A DNA stretch of 64,000 nucleotides from Cyanobium sp. AMD-g (lineage in GTDB: Bacteria > Cyanobacteriota > Cyanobacteriia > PCC-6307 > Cyanobiaceae), in assembly GCF_024346395.1 (NCBI RefSeq), contig NZ_JAGQCW010000002.1, positions 372,001-436,000 on the forward strand. The letters run 5' to 3'. A program made the translations under genes and the position numbers. Shown in pieces: positions 25,727 through 33,750 of the stretch. The notes beneath the pieces were generated by a model. It saw only the letters and a list, made by a program, of their open reading frames with translations, did no database searches and was not told where the DNA came from. Position 1 is the first letter of the stretch. Each line of letters begins with the position of its first letter.

Positions 25727-26218
25727 TCAGTAGCGGACGCGGTCGGGTCTGGCCTGGTAGGCCTTCCAGACCTCCACCGCCTCCTCCCTCAAAATCTGGT
25801 GAAGCCGGATGGAGCGCTTCTCCTTGGGCAGGGCGAGCTGCTCGTAGATCGGGCGATCATCGAAATCACCGTATTCGAGGGCATCTTCCACGGTGGCTGC
25901 GTAGTAAACCTCCTCGATGCCGGCCCAGTAGCAGGTGGCCATGCACATCGGACAGGGCTCGGCGGAGGTATAGAGAATGCAGCCGGGCAGCTTGAAACTC
26001 TGCAGGGTGATGCAGGCCAGCCGGATCGCCTCCATTTCCCCGTGCCAGGTGGGATCGTGGCTCGCCACGACCCGGTTCATCCCCTGGGAGATGACCACCC
26101 CCTCCTTGACGATCACCGCGCCGAAGGCTCCGCCGGTGCCGTAATCGATGGCGGCTTTTCGCGACAGCTGGATGGCCTGGCGGATGAAGGTTTCGTGTTC
26201 CGCCATCGTTGAAGCCAT
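25727..26218 (-). CDS. Guanine deaminase / nucleoside deaminase
   Basis: 163 aa of the cytidine/deoxycytidylate deaminase fold. The zinc site is HGE (His59, catalytic Glu61) and PCPMC (Cys89, Cys92). The C-terminal part with AGIEEVYYAATVEDALEYGD is typical of guanine deaminases of the GuaD type; a tRNA adenosine deaminase is less likely. The ATG at 26218 is supported by a strong Shine-Dalgarno (GGAGGAAAGTTC then ATG); an internal ATG at 26206 is poorer. It converts guanine to xanthine in purine salvage. Confidence 0.88.
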   Translation of the reverse strand: MASTMAEHETFIRQAIQLSRKAAIDYGTGGAFGAVIVKEGVVISQGMNRVVASHDPTWHGEMEAIRLACITLQSFKLPGCILYTSAEPCPMCMATCYWAGIEEVYYAATVEDALEYGDFDDRPIYEQLALPKEKRSIRLHQILREEAVEVWKAYQARPDRVRY

Positions 26219-26240
26219 GAACTTTCCTCCGGCCGGATCA
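26208..26240 (-). promoter_or_regulatory. Strong ribosome binding site of the deaminase gene
   Basis: On the minus strand, GGCCGGAGGAAAGTTC precedes the ATG at 26218, with GGAGGA about 6-7 nt before the start codon. This is one of the few near-consensus Shine-Dalgarno sequences in the window and decides the start site. Confidence 0.7.
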
Positions 26241-26292
26241 GCGTACCGTTGATGGCCATGCCAGTCCCCTTGCGCGAACGATCGAGCGTGCA

Positions 26293-26698
26293 TTGAAGCT
26301 GTGGCGCTCGGCTCGGCTGGGGCTGGCCTGGGGGGTGATCCTGGCGGCCATGGCCGGCCCAGTCGGTGTGGCGCTACGGCTGCCGGGGCCAGGAGGTGTA
26401 CGACGTGCCGCCCCAGTGCTGCGATCAGACCAGCGTGCTCTTCGATGCCGAGGGCAGGGTGATCGACGCCCCGGATGGCCAGCTCCAGACCATCGGCCAG
26501 GGGGATCTGCTCCTGCGCCAGCGGTTGATCGACGCAGCGCGCTGGCAGGCCGAACTCCCCAGGAGCTCTACAAGGAATCCGAGTTCTGTTCTTCCCGCCC
26601 TGGAATATAACCATGTCAGAGCCCAGATCTGTCCAGTAAAAGCCATCCACCTCAGTCCAGTCACACCACGGCAGTTGCAAAGTCGCCCAAGCGAATAG
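26293..26698 (+). pseudogene. Small secreted DUF6970-like protein, frameshifted
   Basis: Frame 1 from a TTG at 26293 encodes a signal peptide (MKLWRSARLGLAWGVILAAMAG) and then turns into meaningless Arg-rich sequence. Frame 2 from about 26357 encodes SVWRYGCRGQEVYDVPPQCC followed by DQTSVLFDAEGRVIDAPDG, which resembles the DUF6970 pattern (Cys pair before a DAEG loop with a PDG turn). Reading on needs a shift of one base, somewhere in the GGCCGGCCC run at about 26352-26360. The frame-2 part ends at 26698 with a non-conserved tail. Either a real mutation or a sequencing slip. It is divergent from the deaminase gene. Confidence 0.6.
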
Positions 26699-26712
26699 AC
26701 GTTCTAATCGTC

Positions 26713-28152
26713 TTAGAAGCTGAACTTTGCCCGGAGAGCCGCCACGGCTTCCGTGGCGAAATTGGCCTTGCCTGGATCGATCACCTGCAGGTCGGCTGTC
26801 AGGATGAACCAGGGGGTGAGGGCGAAGTTGTAGTAGATCTCAAGCCCCTTTTCGTTGTCGAGGGGGAGCTGAGGATCAAGAGTTTGTTCTAGCGCGTTGC
26901 TCCAATTGTAGTAATAGATGCCGATCCCGAAGCCGTCATAGGGACGGTTAGCGAACATCCCCTCGCCGGTGATTCCCCCGACGAACGACCAGCCGATCGG
27001 ATTGGGATTGCCTCGTGTGGCTGCGACCTTGCCGTAAACGCCAATTCCTTTTCCAGGCCTCACTCTGCTTGGGAAGATCATATGACCAAACTGAAGACTC
27101 AGATTATCGGGATAGGTGGGGGCATTGATTTTTAGATCAGAGGGTAGCAAGACGCTGCGTAGATCGACTGAATCCTTGCTGCTGAAGGTGTAGGTCAATC
27201 CAAAGTTTGAAGCGCGACCCCAGGCCCGACCATTCCATTGGGCTGAGAGCGACACATTCACACCATCTCTGAACAGACCATCCAGCCAATAGTTGGTGGT
27301 CTGGTCAGAAGGATCGAACACCATGGCCGAGAGGCTCACCTCGCCGATCTTCTGGGCAAGCAGGCCACCCATGATCACCGGTGGTACCACTCCGCTGGGC
27401 GGTGCCACGAAGGCCAGATTCATGAAACGATCGATTCCCCAGCCGCCGAAGAACGGATCGTTGGCGAGCAGGTCGATCGCATTGATCTTCCCCAGTAGCA
27501 GGCTGGTACCGCCCCAGCGCTGGCTGTAATACAACGACGTGGCCTCCAGTCGCTCAGGGCTGCCGAGCGGCAGGATGGCACCAGCATTCACTGGCCACAG
27601 GGCTCCGCCCCGGAAACCGGGAACCCGGCCGCCCTCCATCTCCAGGTGCACATGGAATCCGCCACCACGCCACAGCCCCAGCTTCGTGGTGTCGAGATCG
27701 ATCAGGGCATCGAGGCGGCCGCCCGTGAGGAACTTGGTCCCGCGACCATCCTCCGAGGTGAATGACCCCACATCCCCTGACCACTGTCCCTGGTAGAAGC
27801 CGGTGGCCCAGAGCCGCAGGTTCACACCACTTTTCGCGAGATCGCTGCGGGCGCCCCACCAGTCGCCCGAGAAGGTGGAGCGATTCCAGAAGCTTGGCTC
27901 CTCTTTGGGGGCTGCTACGGGCGTGGGGGTTGCCTGCTCAGCGGTCCCAGCTTCAGAAGGTGCTCCGCCGGCGTCGGCTTCGGCAACGGCAGGTGAACCC
28001 TCGAGGCCCGGGGGCAAGGTCCCATCAAGAGCCACGCCCTGTGCCCTGATCGGCGTGGGGATCGTGGCGGAGAGTGTCGCCACCAAGACCCCTCCAAGGA
28101 TTGCTGAGGACCGCAAGCCCGTCCGATGGAGAACACTTCGAAGCTTGGACAT
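26713..28152 (-). CDS. Carbohydrate porin, OprB family
   Basis: 479 aa. A signal peptide ends near PIRAQG (~residue 39), followed by a low-complexity Ala/Pro/Glu region (~45-85) and an OprB-type beta barrel: FSGDWWGARSDLAKSGVNLRLW, GGRLDALIDLDTTKLGLW, LLLGKINAIDLLANDPFFGGWG, and a C-terminal strand ending ALRAKFSF with the terminal Phe needed for outer membrane insertion. It would form a sugar-permeable outer membrane pore. It lacks the SLH domain found in the major cyanobacterial porins. The DNA is noticeably less GC-rich than most of the window, which suggests a different history. Confidence 0.92.
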   Translation of the reverse strand: MSKLRSVLHRTGLRSSAILGGVLVATLSATIPTPIRAQGVALDGTLPPGLEGSPAVAEADAGGAPSEAGTAEQATPTPVAAPKEEPSFWNRSTFSGDWWGARSDLAKSGVNLRLWATGFYQGQWSGDVGSFTSEDGRGTKFLTGGRLDALIDLDTTKLGLWRGGGFHVHLEMEGGRVPGFRGGALWPVNAGAILPLGSPERLEATSLYYSQRWGGTSLLLGKINAIDLLANDPFFGGWGIDRFMNLAFVAPPSGVVPPVIMGGLLAQKIGEVSLSAMVFDPSDQTTNYWLDGLFRDGVNVSLSAQWNGRAWGRASNFGLTYTFSSKDSVDLRSVLLPSDLKINAPTYPDNLSLQFGHMIFPSRVRPGKGIGVYGKVAATRGNPNPIGWSFVGGITGEGMFANRPYDGFGIGIYYYNWSNALEQTLDPQLPLDNEKGLEIYYNFALTPWFILTADLQVIDPGKANFATEAVAALRAKFSF

Positions 28153-28437
28153 TGCGGCGTTACCCCCCCCAACAAAAGTACCCTATTGCAATTTTCCAGT
28201 CCTATCAGGAATCCAGGACACTCGGAAGGCCATGGTTGAGAGTTCTCCGTTCACGACCTAATTCAGCCCTTGACAAGTCGGATGGAACGCGTGATTCCGC
28301 CATCGAATGTCACGGCAGTCAACGCCTGGTTGACAGCGAGGAAGATCAGCGACCAGCATTGAATCTTTAGGTCATGCTCAACCGGTGATCGGCGCTCCGC
28401 TGGATCATCTCCAACCCAGGAACCCAGGTACGCCGTC
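28153..28437. other. Divergent intergenic region between porin and amidohydrolase
   Basis: About 285 nt, clearly AT-richer than the flanks, with a run of C at 28163-28170 that gives the porin a G-rich sequence upstream of its ATG on the minus strand. It should contain both divergent promoters; I cannot assign -35/-10 boxes with confidence. No ORF of protein-like composition is present. Confidence 0.4.
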
Positions 28438-30144
28438 ATGCATCGTCGGATCATTGGAGCTTTCGCAGCCTCCGTTCTGCTCACGCCGATGGCGTTGGCC
28501 CAGACCAGCACCAGCACCAGCGGCAGCGCCGATGTGATCCTTCGGGGCGGGCCGATCGTCACGGTCAACGATCGTCAGCCCAAGGCAGAGGCCGTGGCGG
28601 TCAGGAACGGGACCATCCTCGCGGTCGGCGACGACAAGGCTGTCTTGAAGCTGAAGGGACCCAACACCAAGGTGATCAACCTCGGTGGCAAGACCCTGAT
28701 GCCCGGCTTCATCGATGGCCATGCCCACGCCCAGCAGTTCGGCACCCAGGCCGTCGGCGCCAACCTGCTCGCCCCTCCGGACGGCGCGGTCAACACCATG
28801 GACGATCTCGTGGCAAGACTGAAAACCTTCGCCGCCGGACCCGACGTGGGGCTGACCGGTTGGATCTTCGGTGTCGGCTATGACGATGCCCTGCTCGGCC
28901 GACATCCCACCCGCTCAGACCTCGACAAGGTCTCGACCACCGTTCCGGTGATGGCAACCCACATCTCGGGTCATTTCGCGGCGGTCAACACGCTTGGCTT
29001 GAAGATGATTGGTTTCAACGCCAGCACGCCCAACCCCGAAGGTGGCGTCATCCGCCGCGAGGCCGACGGCAAAACCCCGAACGGCGTGCTGGAGGAGCTT
29101 GCAGCCATGCCCTACATGGTCAGGTTCCTCACGCCCACGACCCAAAAGGGCAAGGACTATTTCCTCAAACGTGGGCTGGAGATGGCCAAGAGCTATGGCT
29201 ACACCACCACCAACGAAGGTCGCATGTTCGGCTCCATGAACAGCGACATGGAGAGTGTGGCAAAGCGCGGTCTTGTCGATATCGACTTCATCGGTTGGAT
29301 GGACTACTCCAACCGCGCTGAGCTCGATAGAGCGTTCAGCAAGACCTATTCCAACCGCTATCGGCTAGGGGGCCTGAAGATCACTCTCGACGGCTCGCCC
29401 CAGGGCCGCACCGCCTGGCGCACTGTTCCCTACCTCATCCCCCCTGATGGCCAGAAGCCTGGCTACAAAGGCTATCCCGCCATCCCCGACACCAAGCAGG
29501 TCCAGGCCTATCTCGATGAGGCCTATGCCAAGGGTTGGCCGGTCAAGGTCCACACCAACGGCGATGCCGCCATCGATCAGCTGTTCGCGGCGCTGCGTCC
29601 GGTGGTCGCCAAGTATGGCGTCAAGCCCGGTCAGACGATCCTGGTTCACGGCCAGTTCATCCGCCCGGATCAGGTGAAAGAGCTGAAATCGCTCGGCATC
29701 TTCCCTTCAATGTTCCCTATGCACACGTTTTACTGGGGCGACTGGTACAAGCAGATCGTCGGCCCGGAACAGGCTGCCCGGATCTCGCCCATGCGCTCGA
29801 TCCTGACATCGGGTTTGCACGCGACCAGCCACACCGACGCACCGGTTGCGCTTCCCAACCTGATGCAAGTCGCGTGGGCAACCGTGAATCGCACGTCACG
29901 CTCGGAAACAGTCATTGGCCCCGACGAGCGCGTGACCCCTTACGAGGCGATGAAAATGATCACCCTCTGGGGCGCCGAGCAGTTCGGCGAACAGGCGACC
30001 AAGGGCTCCATCGAGCCTGGCAAATTGGCCGACCTGGTGATCCTCTCCGATAACCCCCTCACGCTTGACCCGATGAAGATCAACAAGATCGTCGTGCTGG
30101 AGACCATCAAGAATGGGAAGACTGTGTACAAGCGAGGACAATGA
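28438..30144 (+). CDS. Exported amidohydrolase (amidohydrolase 3 / YtcJ-like)
   Basis: 568 aa. Signal peptide MHRRIIGAFAASVLLTPMALAQ, a Ser/Thr linker, then a metal-dependent amidohydrolase: TLMPGFIDGHAHAQQ with the HxH metal pair (~residue 94-96), VKVHTNGDAAIDQ with the further metal histidine, LVHGQFIRPDQ, and SHTDAPVALPN with the catalytic aspartate. The C terminus GSIEPGKLADLVILSDNPL is the usual closing beta-sandwich motif. It probably hydrolyses amide bonds of an unknown compound in the periplasm. Like the porin it is less GC-rich than the window average, and it has the look of a gene acquired from proteobacteria. Confidence 0.9.
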   Translation: MHRRIIGAFAASVLLTPMALAQTSTSTSGSADVILRGGPIVTVNDRQPKAEAVAVRNGTILAVGDDKAVLKLKGPNTKVINLGGKTLMPGFIDGHAHAQQFGTQAVGANLLAPPDGAVNTMDDLVARLKTFAAGPDVGLTGWIFGVGYDDALLGRHPTRSDLDKVSTTVPVMATHISGHFAAVNTLGLKMIGFNASTPNPEGGVIRREADGKTPNGVLEELAAMPYMVRFLTPTTQKGKDYFLKRGLEMAKSYGYTTTNEGRMFGSMNSDMESVAKRGLVDIDFIGWMDYSNRAELDRAFSKTYSNRYRLGGLKITLDGSPQGRTAWRTVPYLIPPDGQKPGYKGYPAIPDTKQVQAYLDEAYAKGWPVKVHTNGDAAIDQLFAALRPVVAKYGVKPGQTILVHGQFIRPDQVKELKSLGIFPSMFPMHTFYWGDWYKQIVGPEQAARISPMRSILTSGLHATSHTDAPVALPNLMQVAWATVNRTSRSETVIGPDERVTPYEAMKMITLWGAEQFGEQATKGSIEPGKLADLVILSDNPLTLDPMKINKIVVLETIKNGKTVYKRGQ

Positions 30145-30405
30145 ACAGATGAACGGCTAGATCTTGCCTGCGTAGGCTAAACAATCAGCTGTGGCGGATG
30201 GCCAAACGCTGAACCGGGGCGAGAGTATTGGCTGTTGGTGCTCTACATCTTGTTGGCATTGCTCAGGTATCCAGCTGCAGTGCAATCACCGTGATCGCAA
30301 AGCCGTGGTCACGCAGGTAGTGGGTGATCACGCCGTTGGCTTGGCTGCGGGCGTAGGGCCGAAAGGAGCGACCAGCGGGACCATCGAAGCGAGCCGCCAC
30401 CCTGA
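30145..30405. other. Intergenic region with a possible short gene remnant on the minus strand
   Basis: 261 nt. On the minus strand, between about 30400 and 30263, a frame reads PAGRSFRPYARSQANGVITH and continues LRDHGFAITVIALQ before a stop. It has protein-like composition but no start and no match that I can name. It may be a leftover of an old gene end. Nothing else is visible. Confidence 0.3.
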
Positions 30406-32163
30406 TCAGCCCCGCCCGACCAGCTCCAGGCCATCGGCCAGGGGGATCCCCTCCCGCTGGAAGCGGGCCACCAGACGCCCCTGCAGCTCACGGGCGCAGG
30501 CCCACTGCTCGCCGGTCACCGTGGTGAGCAGGACGCTCACGGTGATGCCCAGCGGGCCCGTGGCACTGACGCCCCGCAGCAGCGGGGGCGCCAGCAGCCG
30601 GGGCCCCCAGGTGGGGTCGGCGTGGAAGAGGGCGAGCTCCTCGGCCACCACCGCCAGGGCCTGGCCGATGGAGGTGCAGCGGTGGGAGATCAGCAGCTTC
30701 ACCTCCTCCCCGGAGCGCAGCTTGGTGTGGTTGACCACCCGGTCGAAGGCGCTGTTCTGGACCACGGCCACCCGGTGGTCGAAGCAGTGCAGCTGGGTGC
30801 TCAGCACACCCACATCCACCACGTCCCCCTCGAGGCCATCAATCTCCACCCAGTCGCCGATGGCGTAGCGGTCTTCGATCAGCACGGCGAGGCCGGCGAC
30901 GAAGTCCCGCAGCAGGCCCTGGAACACCAGCGCCAGGCCACCCAGCACGGCGCCGCCGGCCAGCAGCAGCGAGGAGGAGGCGGCGCGGATGCCGGGAATG
31001 TCGATCAGGATCCAGCCCGCCGCCACCAGGATGCAGGCCAGATCGATCAGGCGGTGGCTCACCCGCAGCAGGCTGCGGTGCCGCTGCTCCCGCCGAGCCT
31101 GCTCCTCCACCGGCACCCTGGCGCCGTCGGCCCACTGGTGCAGCAGAAAGGTGGCCAGGGCGCGGGCCAGCAGGGCGCCCAGCCCCACCATCAGCACCTT
31201 GAGGAGGGAATGAACCGGCTGGAGCAGCAGTTGCAGACCCAGGGGCACCTTGCCCGGGACCGCCATCACCCCCAGGGCCAGCATGACCATCAGCTGCAGC
31301 AGCACCAGCAGCAGCAGCACCAGCCCGACGACCTGATGAAGCTGAAGGCGTTGCTCCAGGGCCCGATCAGGGGTGGGGCTGCGGCGGCTGACGAGTCCGG
31401 CGCAGCGCTGCCGGTTCCTGCGCCACAGCCAGAGGGTGGCTGTGGTGAGCAGGGCCAGAGCCAGCTGCACCGTGAGGGTGATCTGCCAGCGGCGGCGCAG
31501 ATCGGCCGGCTGCATCACCTGGCGGGCATGGCGCAGGCGGCTCTGCAGCCGCCGCTGCCAGCGTTCCCCCAGGTCCAGGGCGCTGGTGCCGTTGAGGCTG
31601 GCATCGGCCCGGGTGACCGTGAGCAGCGGCAGGGGTTCGGAGCGTTCCGGCACCCTGGCCTCCAGCACCACATCTCCCCCCGGCAGCTGCCGGCGCTCCA
31701 CCACCAGTCGGTCCGGGGCGCTTCCCGTCACCCGCTGGAGCGGCGACGGCTCACAGGCCTCCCCACTCCCCCCCAGCAGCCGCACCAGGATCCACTCGGC
31801 GATCTGTTCGCTCTCGCTGCAGAGGTGCTCGGGGTCGTAGAGGAGCCGCAGGTTGCCTTCGATCACCTCGGCGCGGCGCCGGGCGTCGGGGGCATTGTCC
31901 TGATGGCCCACCACCGGAGAGGCCACGGTGAGGGCGGGAACGCCGAGGATCCGCACCTTGGCCAGCTCGAAACTGCCGGCGGCCACCGCGCCGCCCTGGT
32001 CGGCGGGGCCTGTCCCGGGCCCACGGGCCCCGTTGCCATCGGCTGCGGTGGCCGCACCCGCCCCAGCCGGCGGCAGCCACCAGAGGCCGACGCTGAGCAG
32101 GAGAGCGAGGGCTCCCAGCCACCAGGGGCGCGCCGCACGATGCCACCAGGAGCGAGCCCTCAC
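30406..32163 (-). CDS. Mechanosensitive ion channel, MscS family, with large N-terminal region
   Basis: 585 aa. A signal-like N terminus (WWLGALALLLSVGLWWLPPAGAGA), a ~170-aa soluble region unique to longer MscS forms, then several membrane helices (~220-390) leading into the MscS core: ASSSLLLAGGAVLGGLALVFQGLLRDFVAGLAVL as the pore-lining helix, followed by the beta domain RYAIGDWVEIDGLEGDVVDVGVLSTQL. The C-terminal mixed domain ends near LELVGRG. It releases solutes on osmotic downshock. Its start overlaps the moaB stop (ATGA, 32160-32163). Confidence 0.9.
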   Translation of the reverse strand: MRARSWWHRAARPWWLGALALLLSVGLWWLPPAGAGAATAADGNGARGPGTGPADQGGAVAAGSFELAKVRILGVPALTVASPVVGHQDNAPDARRRAEVIEGNLRLLYDPEHLCSESEQIAEWILVRLLGGSGEACEPSPLQRVTGSAPDRLVVERRQLPGGDVVLEARVPERSEPLPLLTVTRADASLNGTSALDLGERWQRRLQSRLRHARQVMQPADLRRRWQITLTVQLALALLTTATLWLWRRNRQRCAGLVSRRSPTPDRALEQRLQLHQVVGLVLLLLVLLQLMVMLALGVMAVPGKVPLGLQLLLQPVHSLLKVLMVGLGALLARALATFLLHQWADGARVPVEEQARREQRHRSLLRVSHRLIDLACILVAAGWILIDIPGIRAASSSLLLAGGAVLGGLALVFQGLLRDFVAGLAVLIEDRYAIGDWVEIDGLEGDVVDVGVLSTQLHCFDHRVAVVQNSAFDRVVNHTKLRSGEEVKLLISHRCTSIGQALAVVAEELALFHADPTWGPRLLAPPLLRGVSATGPLGITVSVLLTTVTGEQWACARELQGRLVARFQREGIPLADGLELVGRG

Positions 32164-32675
32164 GGCGCCTGATCGGCAGATTCGGTGAGCCGCGGCAGCA
32201 GCTGCACCAGGTTGCAGGGGCGGGTGCTGGCGTCGAGCTGGGCGCGGATCAGCCGGTCCCAGGCGGTGGACACCGCATCGAGGGAGCCGGGCAGCACGAA
32301 CACCACGGTGCCGTTGGCCACCCCGGCCAGGGCACGGCTTTGCAGGGTGCTGGTGCCGATCGTCTCAAAGGACAGCACCCGGAACAGCTCGCCGAAGCCC
32401 TCGATGGTCTTGTCGAGCAGGGGCGCCACCGCCTCCGGGGTGCCGTCGCGACCGGTGAGGCCGGTGCCGCCGGAGCTGATCACCACCTGCACGGCGGGAT
32501 CGGCGATCCAGCGGCTCAGCTCGGCGCGGATGCGGTAGCGGTCGTCGGGCACCAGGGTGCGCTGCGCCAGCCGGTGGCCGGCCGCCTCCAGCCGCTGCTG
32601 CAGGGCATCGCCCGAGGGGTCGTCGGCGAGGCTGCGGCTGTCGGAGACCGTGAGCAGGGCGATGGAAAGGCTCAA
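32160..32675 (-). CDS. moaB: Molybdenum cofactor biosynthesis protein MoaB
   Basis: 171 aa of the MoaB/MogA (MoCF_biosynth) fold: [12 protein letters not shown] at the start, the substrate loop [20 protein letters not shown], and the [19 protein letters not shown] motif. The protein adenylylates molybdopterin before molybdate insertion. Together with mobA and moaA at the left end of the window it completes part of the Mo-cofactor pathway, although these genes are 30 kb apart. It overlaps the MscS start by 4 nt. Confidence 0.92.
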   Translation of the reverse strand: MSLSIALLTVSDSRSLADDPSGDALQQRLEAAGHRLAQRTLVPDDRYRIRAELSRWIADPAVQVVISSGGTGLTGRDGTPEAVAPLLDKTIEGFGELFRVLSFETIGTSTLQSRALAGVANGTVVFVLPGSLDAVSTAWDRLIRAQLDASTRPCNLVQLLPRLTESADQAP

Positions 32676-32705
32676 GGCCGGAGCGCAGCAGGCACCCCAT
32701 TGTGA

Positions 32706-33725
32706 TCAGGCCGCCACCGCCTCCACCACCGCCACCGGTGACGGGGTCGGGTGGATCCCCGCCAGCCGCAGGCCGGCGCGCTCCAGCAGCTGCGCGTACT
32801 CCGTGGGGGTGCGTTCCCGGCCGCCCTCGGTCATCACCAGCATGTTGAGATCGAGCAGCTTGCCCGGGGCCGGATCGTTGCCCGGGGGGATCACTTGCTC
32901 GAGGATCAGCAGCCGCCCGCCGGGGGCCAGCCCGGCGCGGATGTGGCCGAGGATCGTCAGGCAGGCGTCATCGCCCCAGTCGTGGAGGATGTGCTTGAGC
33001 AGGTAGGTGTCGCCGCCGGCCGGCACGCTGGCGAAGAAATCGCCAGCGGCGACGCTGAAGCGCCCCTCCAGCTCCGGCGGCACCACCACCGGCGCCACCA
33101 CCGCCGGCTGGTCGAAGAGGGTGCCGCGCAGATGGCCGTGGTGGCGCAGCACGGTCTGCAGCAGTCCGCCGCGGCCGCCGCCCACGTCGACCAGGTGGCG
33201 GTCGGCGCTGAAGTCCCAGGCCGCCAGCAGCCCCTCGGTCTCGACGCGGGAGAAGTCGGTCATGGCGCCGTCGAAGATGGCGCCGCGCTCGGGGTTGTGG
33301 CCGTACCAGTCGAAGACGGGTTCGCCGAAGTGGTGGCGGAAGGCGCTCTCGCCGCTGCGGACGCTGTGGAGCAGGTCGGTCCAGGCGTCGTAATGCTCGC
33401 CGCCGAGCATGCGCATGAACTGGCGCAGGGAGCCGGGGTGGTCGCTGCGCAGCAGTTCGGCCAGGGGGGTGAGCACGAAGCGGCGCGGCTGGCTCTCGCT
33501 CTCGGCGAACACGCCCAGGCTGGCCAGGCCCCGCAGCAGCCGGAACAGGGACTCGCCGTCGGCGCCGCAGCGGCCGGCGAGCTCCTCGGCCGTCAGGCCG
33601 TCGGGGCCGGCGGCCGCCAGATGGTCGGCGACCGCCAGCTCGGCGGCCACATGCAGCATCTGGGTGATCCAGTTGCCGCAGGCCAGCTGGAGGAAAAGGC
33701 CGGAGAGATCCGCGCTGGGGTCCAT
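32706..33725 (-). CDS. SAM-dependent O-methyltransferase (COMT-like)
   Basis: 339 aa. An N-terminal winged-helix dimerisation domain (~residues 10-100: MLHVAAELAVADHLAAAGPDGLTAEELA) precedes a class I methyltransferase domain with SAM motif LVDVGGGRGGLLQTVL at ~178, HILHDWGDDACLTIL, and GGRLLILEQVIPP. The catalytic HDWGDD histidine is that of the plant-type O-methyltransferase family (Methyltransf_2). The substrate could be a phenolic or pigment-related hydroxyl group; not predictable here. No biosynthetic cluster is nearby. Confidence 0.88.
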   Translation of the reverse strand: MDPSADLSGLFLQLACGNWITQMLHVAAELAVADHLAAAGPDGLTAEELAGRCGADGESLFRLLRGLASLGVFAESESQPRRFVLTPLAELLRSDHPGSLRQFMRMLGGEHYDAWTDLLHSVRSGESAFRHHFGEPVFDWYGHNPERGAIFDGAMTDFSRVETEGLLAAWDFSADRHLVDVGGGRGGLLQTVLRHHGHLRGTLFDQPAVVAPVVVPPELEGRFSVAAGDFFASVPAGGDTYLLKHILHDWGDDACLTILGHIRAGLAPGGRLLILEQVIPPGNDPAPGKLLDLNMLVMTEGGRERTPTEYAQLLERAGLRLAGIHPTPSPVAVVEAVAA

Positions 33726-33750
33726 GGGGGTCGGGCAGGCGCCAGCCGTT

